6,250 bases of DNA, from positions 1-6,250 of the forward strand of contig CAYUZB010000165.1 in the NCBI GenBank assembly GCA_964449565.1. Direction: 5' to 3'. Positions 5,936-6,250 of this stretch are shown here, piece after piece. Source of the DNA: Granulosicoccus sp964449565 (GTDB lineage: Bacteria > Pseudomonadota > Gammaproteobacteria > Granulosicoccales > Granulosicoccaceae). The notes under the pieces were generated by a model. That model did not search any database, was not told the origin of the DNA, and saw nothing but the letters and a program-made list of their open reading frames with translations. How positions within the stretch are numbered: position 1 is the first letter of the stretch; every line of letters begins with the position of its first letter. A program made the position numbers and the translations under genes.

Positions 5936-6250
5936 TTATTCGTTGATGACAAATTTACCCGGCGGCAAGTCCAGCCGGGCAGCGATCGCTGCAGCGGCGA
6001 TGACTGTGGTGGTTTCCATTTCCGGGTCCACGACATTCAAGCCACCGAGTTGTGCATTCACCTTGACTGTACCGAACGGAATTTCCCGGGCGAGCACAGC
6101 CGTATCTACCTGTTCCGGGTGTTGCACACCAACGGTTACTTCGACCTGCATACTGTCGCGATCAATGCCCAGCGTTCTGAACAAACTGAGTGAACTGTGG
6201 TGCAAGGCATCCTGTATCGCACGTCGACACGCTTTGGTGTAATCCTCACC
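5936..6250 (-). CDS. Lin0512-family protein, 5'-truncated
   Basis: The frame is open from the right edge to a TAA at 5938-5936, giving 104 visible residues. A TTG at 6205 could be read as a start, but the 15 codons upstream of it stay in frame and encode EDYTKACRRAIQDAL, which fits the family's N-terminal pattern (a 'D-TKAA-RAv-dAi' block), so the gene enters from outside the window. Later blocks fit as well: MQVEVTVGVQHPEQVD, then REIPFGTVKVNAQLGGL, then a C-terminal ETTTVIAAAAIAARL strand. Lin0512 proteins are usually about 110-120 residues, so perhaps only 10-20 residues are missing. The family has no established function that I know of. It ends 80 bp from the aminotransferase stop and converges with it, so it belongs to a different unit. 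The assignment is from recalled family pattern. Confidence 0.72.
   Translation of the reverse strand, partial: GEDYTKACRRAIQDALHHSSLSLFRTLGIDRDSMQVEVTVGVQHPEQVDTAVLAREIPFGTVKVNAQLGGLNVVDPEMETTTVIAAAAIAARLDLPPGKFVINE

Overview
The window looks like an ordinary piece of a proteobacterial chromosome, most likely gammaproteobacterial. The evidence is the moderate GC content, a periplasmic binding protein with a classical signal peptide and no lipobox (so an outer membrane is implied), and an aspartate aminotransferase close in sequence to Escherichia coli AspC/TyrB. I cannot name the genus. There are no rRNA or tRNA genes, mobile elements or CRISPR arrays. Seven protein genes are visible, five complete and two cut by the window edges.

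Layout. At 2-541 (+) is the 3' part of a small membrane protein resembling the DUF2628 family, with an acidic, tyrosine-rich N-terminal region. Between 542 and 800 lies a non-coding gap with one perfect hairpin, where this gene converges with the next. A minus-strand unit read from right to left follows: an amino-acid-type ABC ATPase (3730-3002), its permease (3002-2232, overlapping by one base as TGATG), then malonyl-CoA decarboxylase (2162-801). A 112-bp divergent control region (3731-3842) separates it from a plus-strand unit made of a family 3 periplasmic binding protein (3843-4649) and a class I aspartate/aromatic aminotransferase (4674-5855). Downstream are a 13-bp tandem repeat of four copies and, on the minus strand, the 3' part of a Lin0512-family gene running off the right edge.

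How the genes may work together. Binding protein, permease and ATPase form a complete three-component importer split over two divergent units, one also encoding a transaminase and the other a malonyl-CoA decarboxylase. The simplest reading is a small uptake-and-catabolism locus for an amino acid or related carboxylate. The substrate cannot be fixed from sequence. The binding protein keeps the carboxylate-binding arginine (R116) but has serine (S201) where glutamine- and histidine-binding relatives have the aspartate that grips the alpha-ammonium group, so the ligand may not be a standard alpha-amino acid. The divergent region holds a 12-bp inverted repeat (11 of 12 matching) whose arms each contain a -10-like hexamer facing outward, suggesting joint control of both units.

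I see no clearly new system. The best leads are the altered ligand pocket, the link between the transporter and malonyl-CoA decarboxylase, and the symmetric divergent control region.
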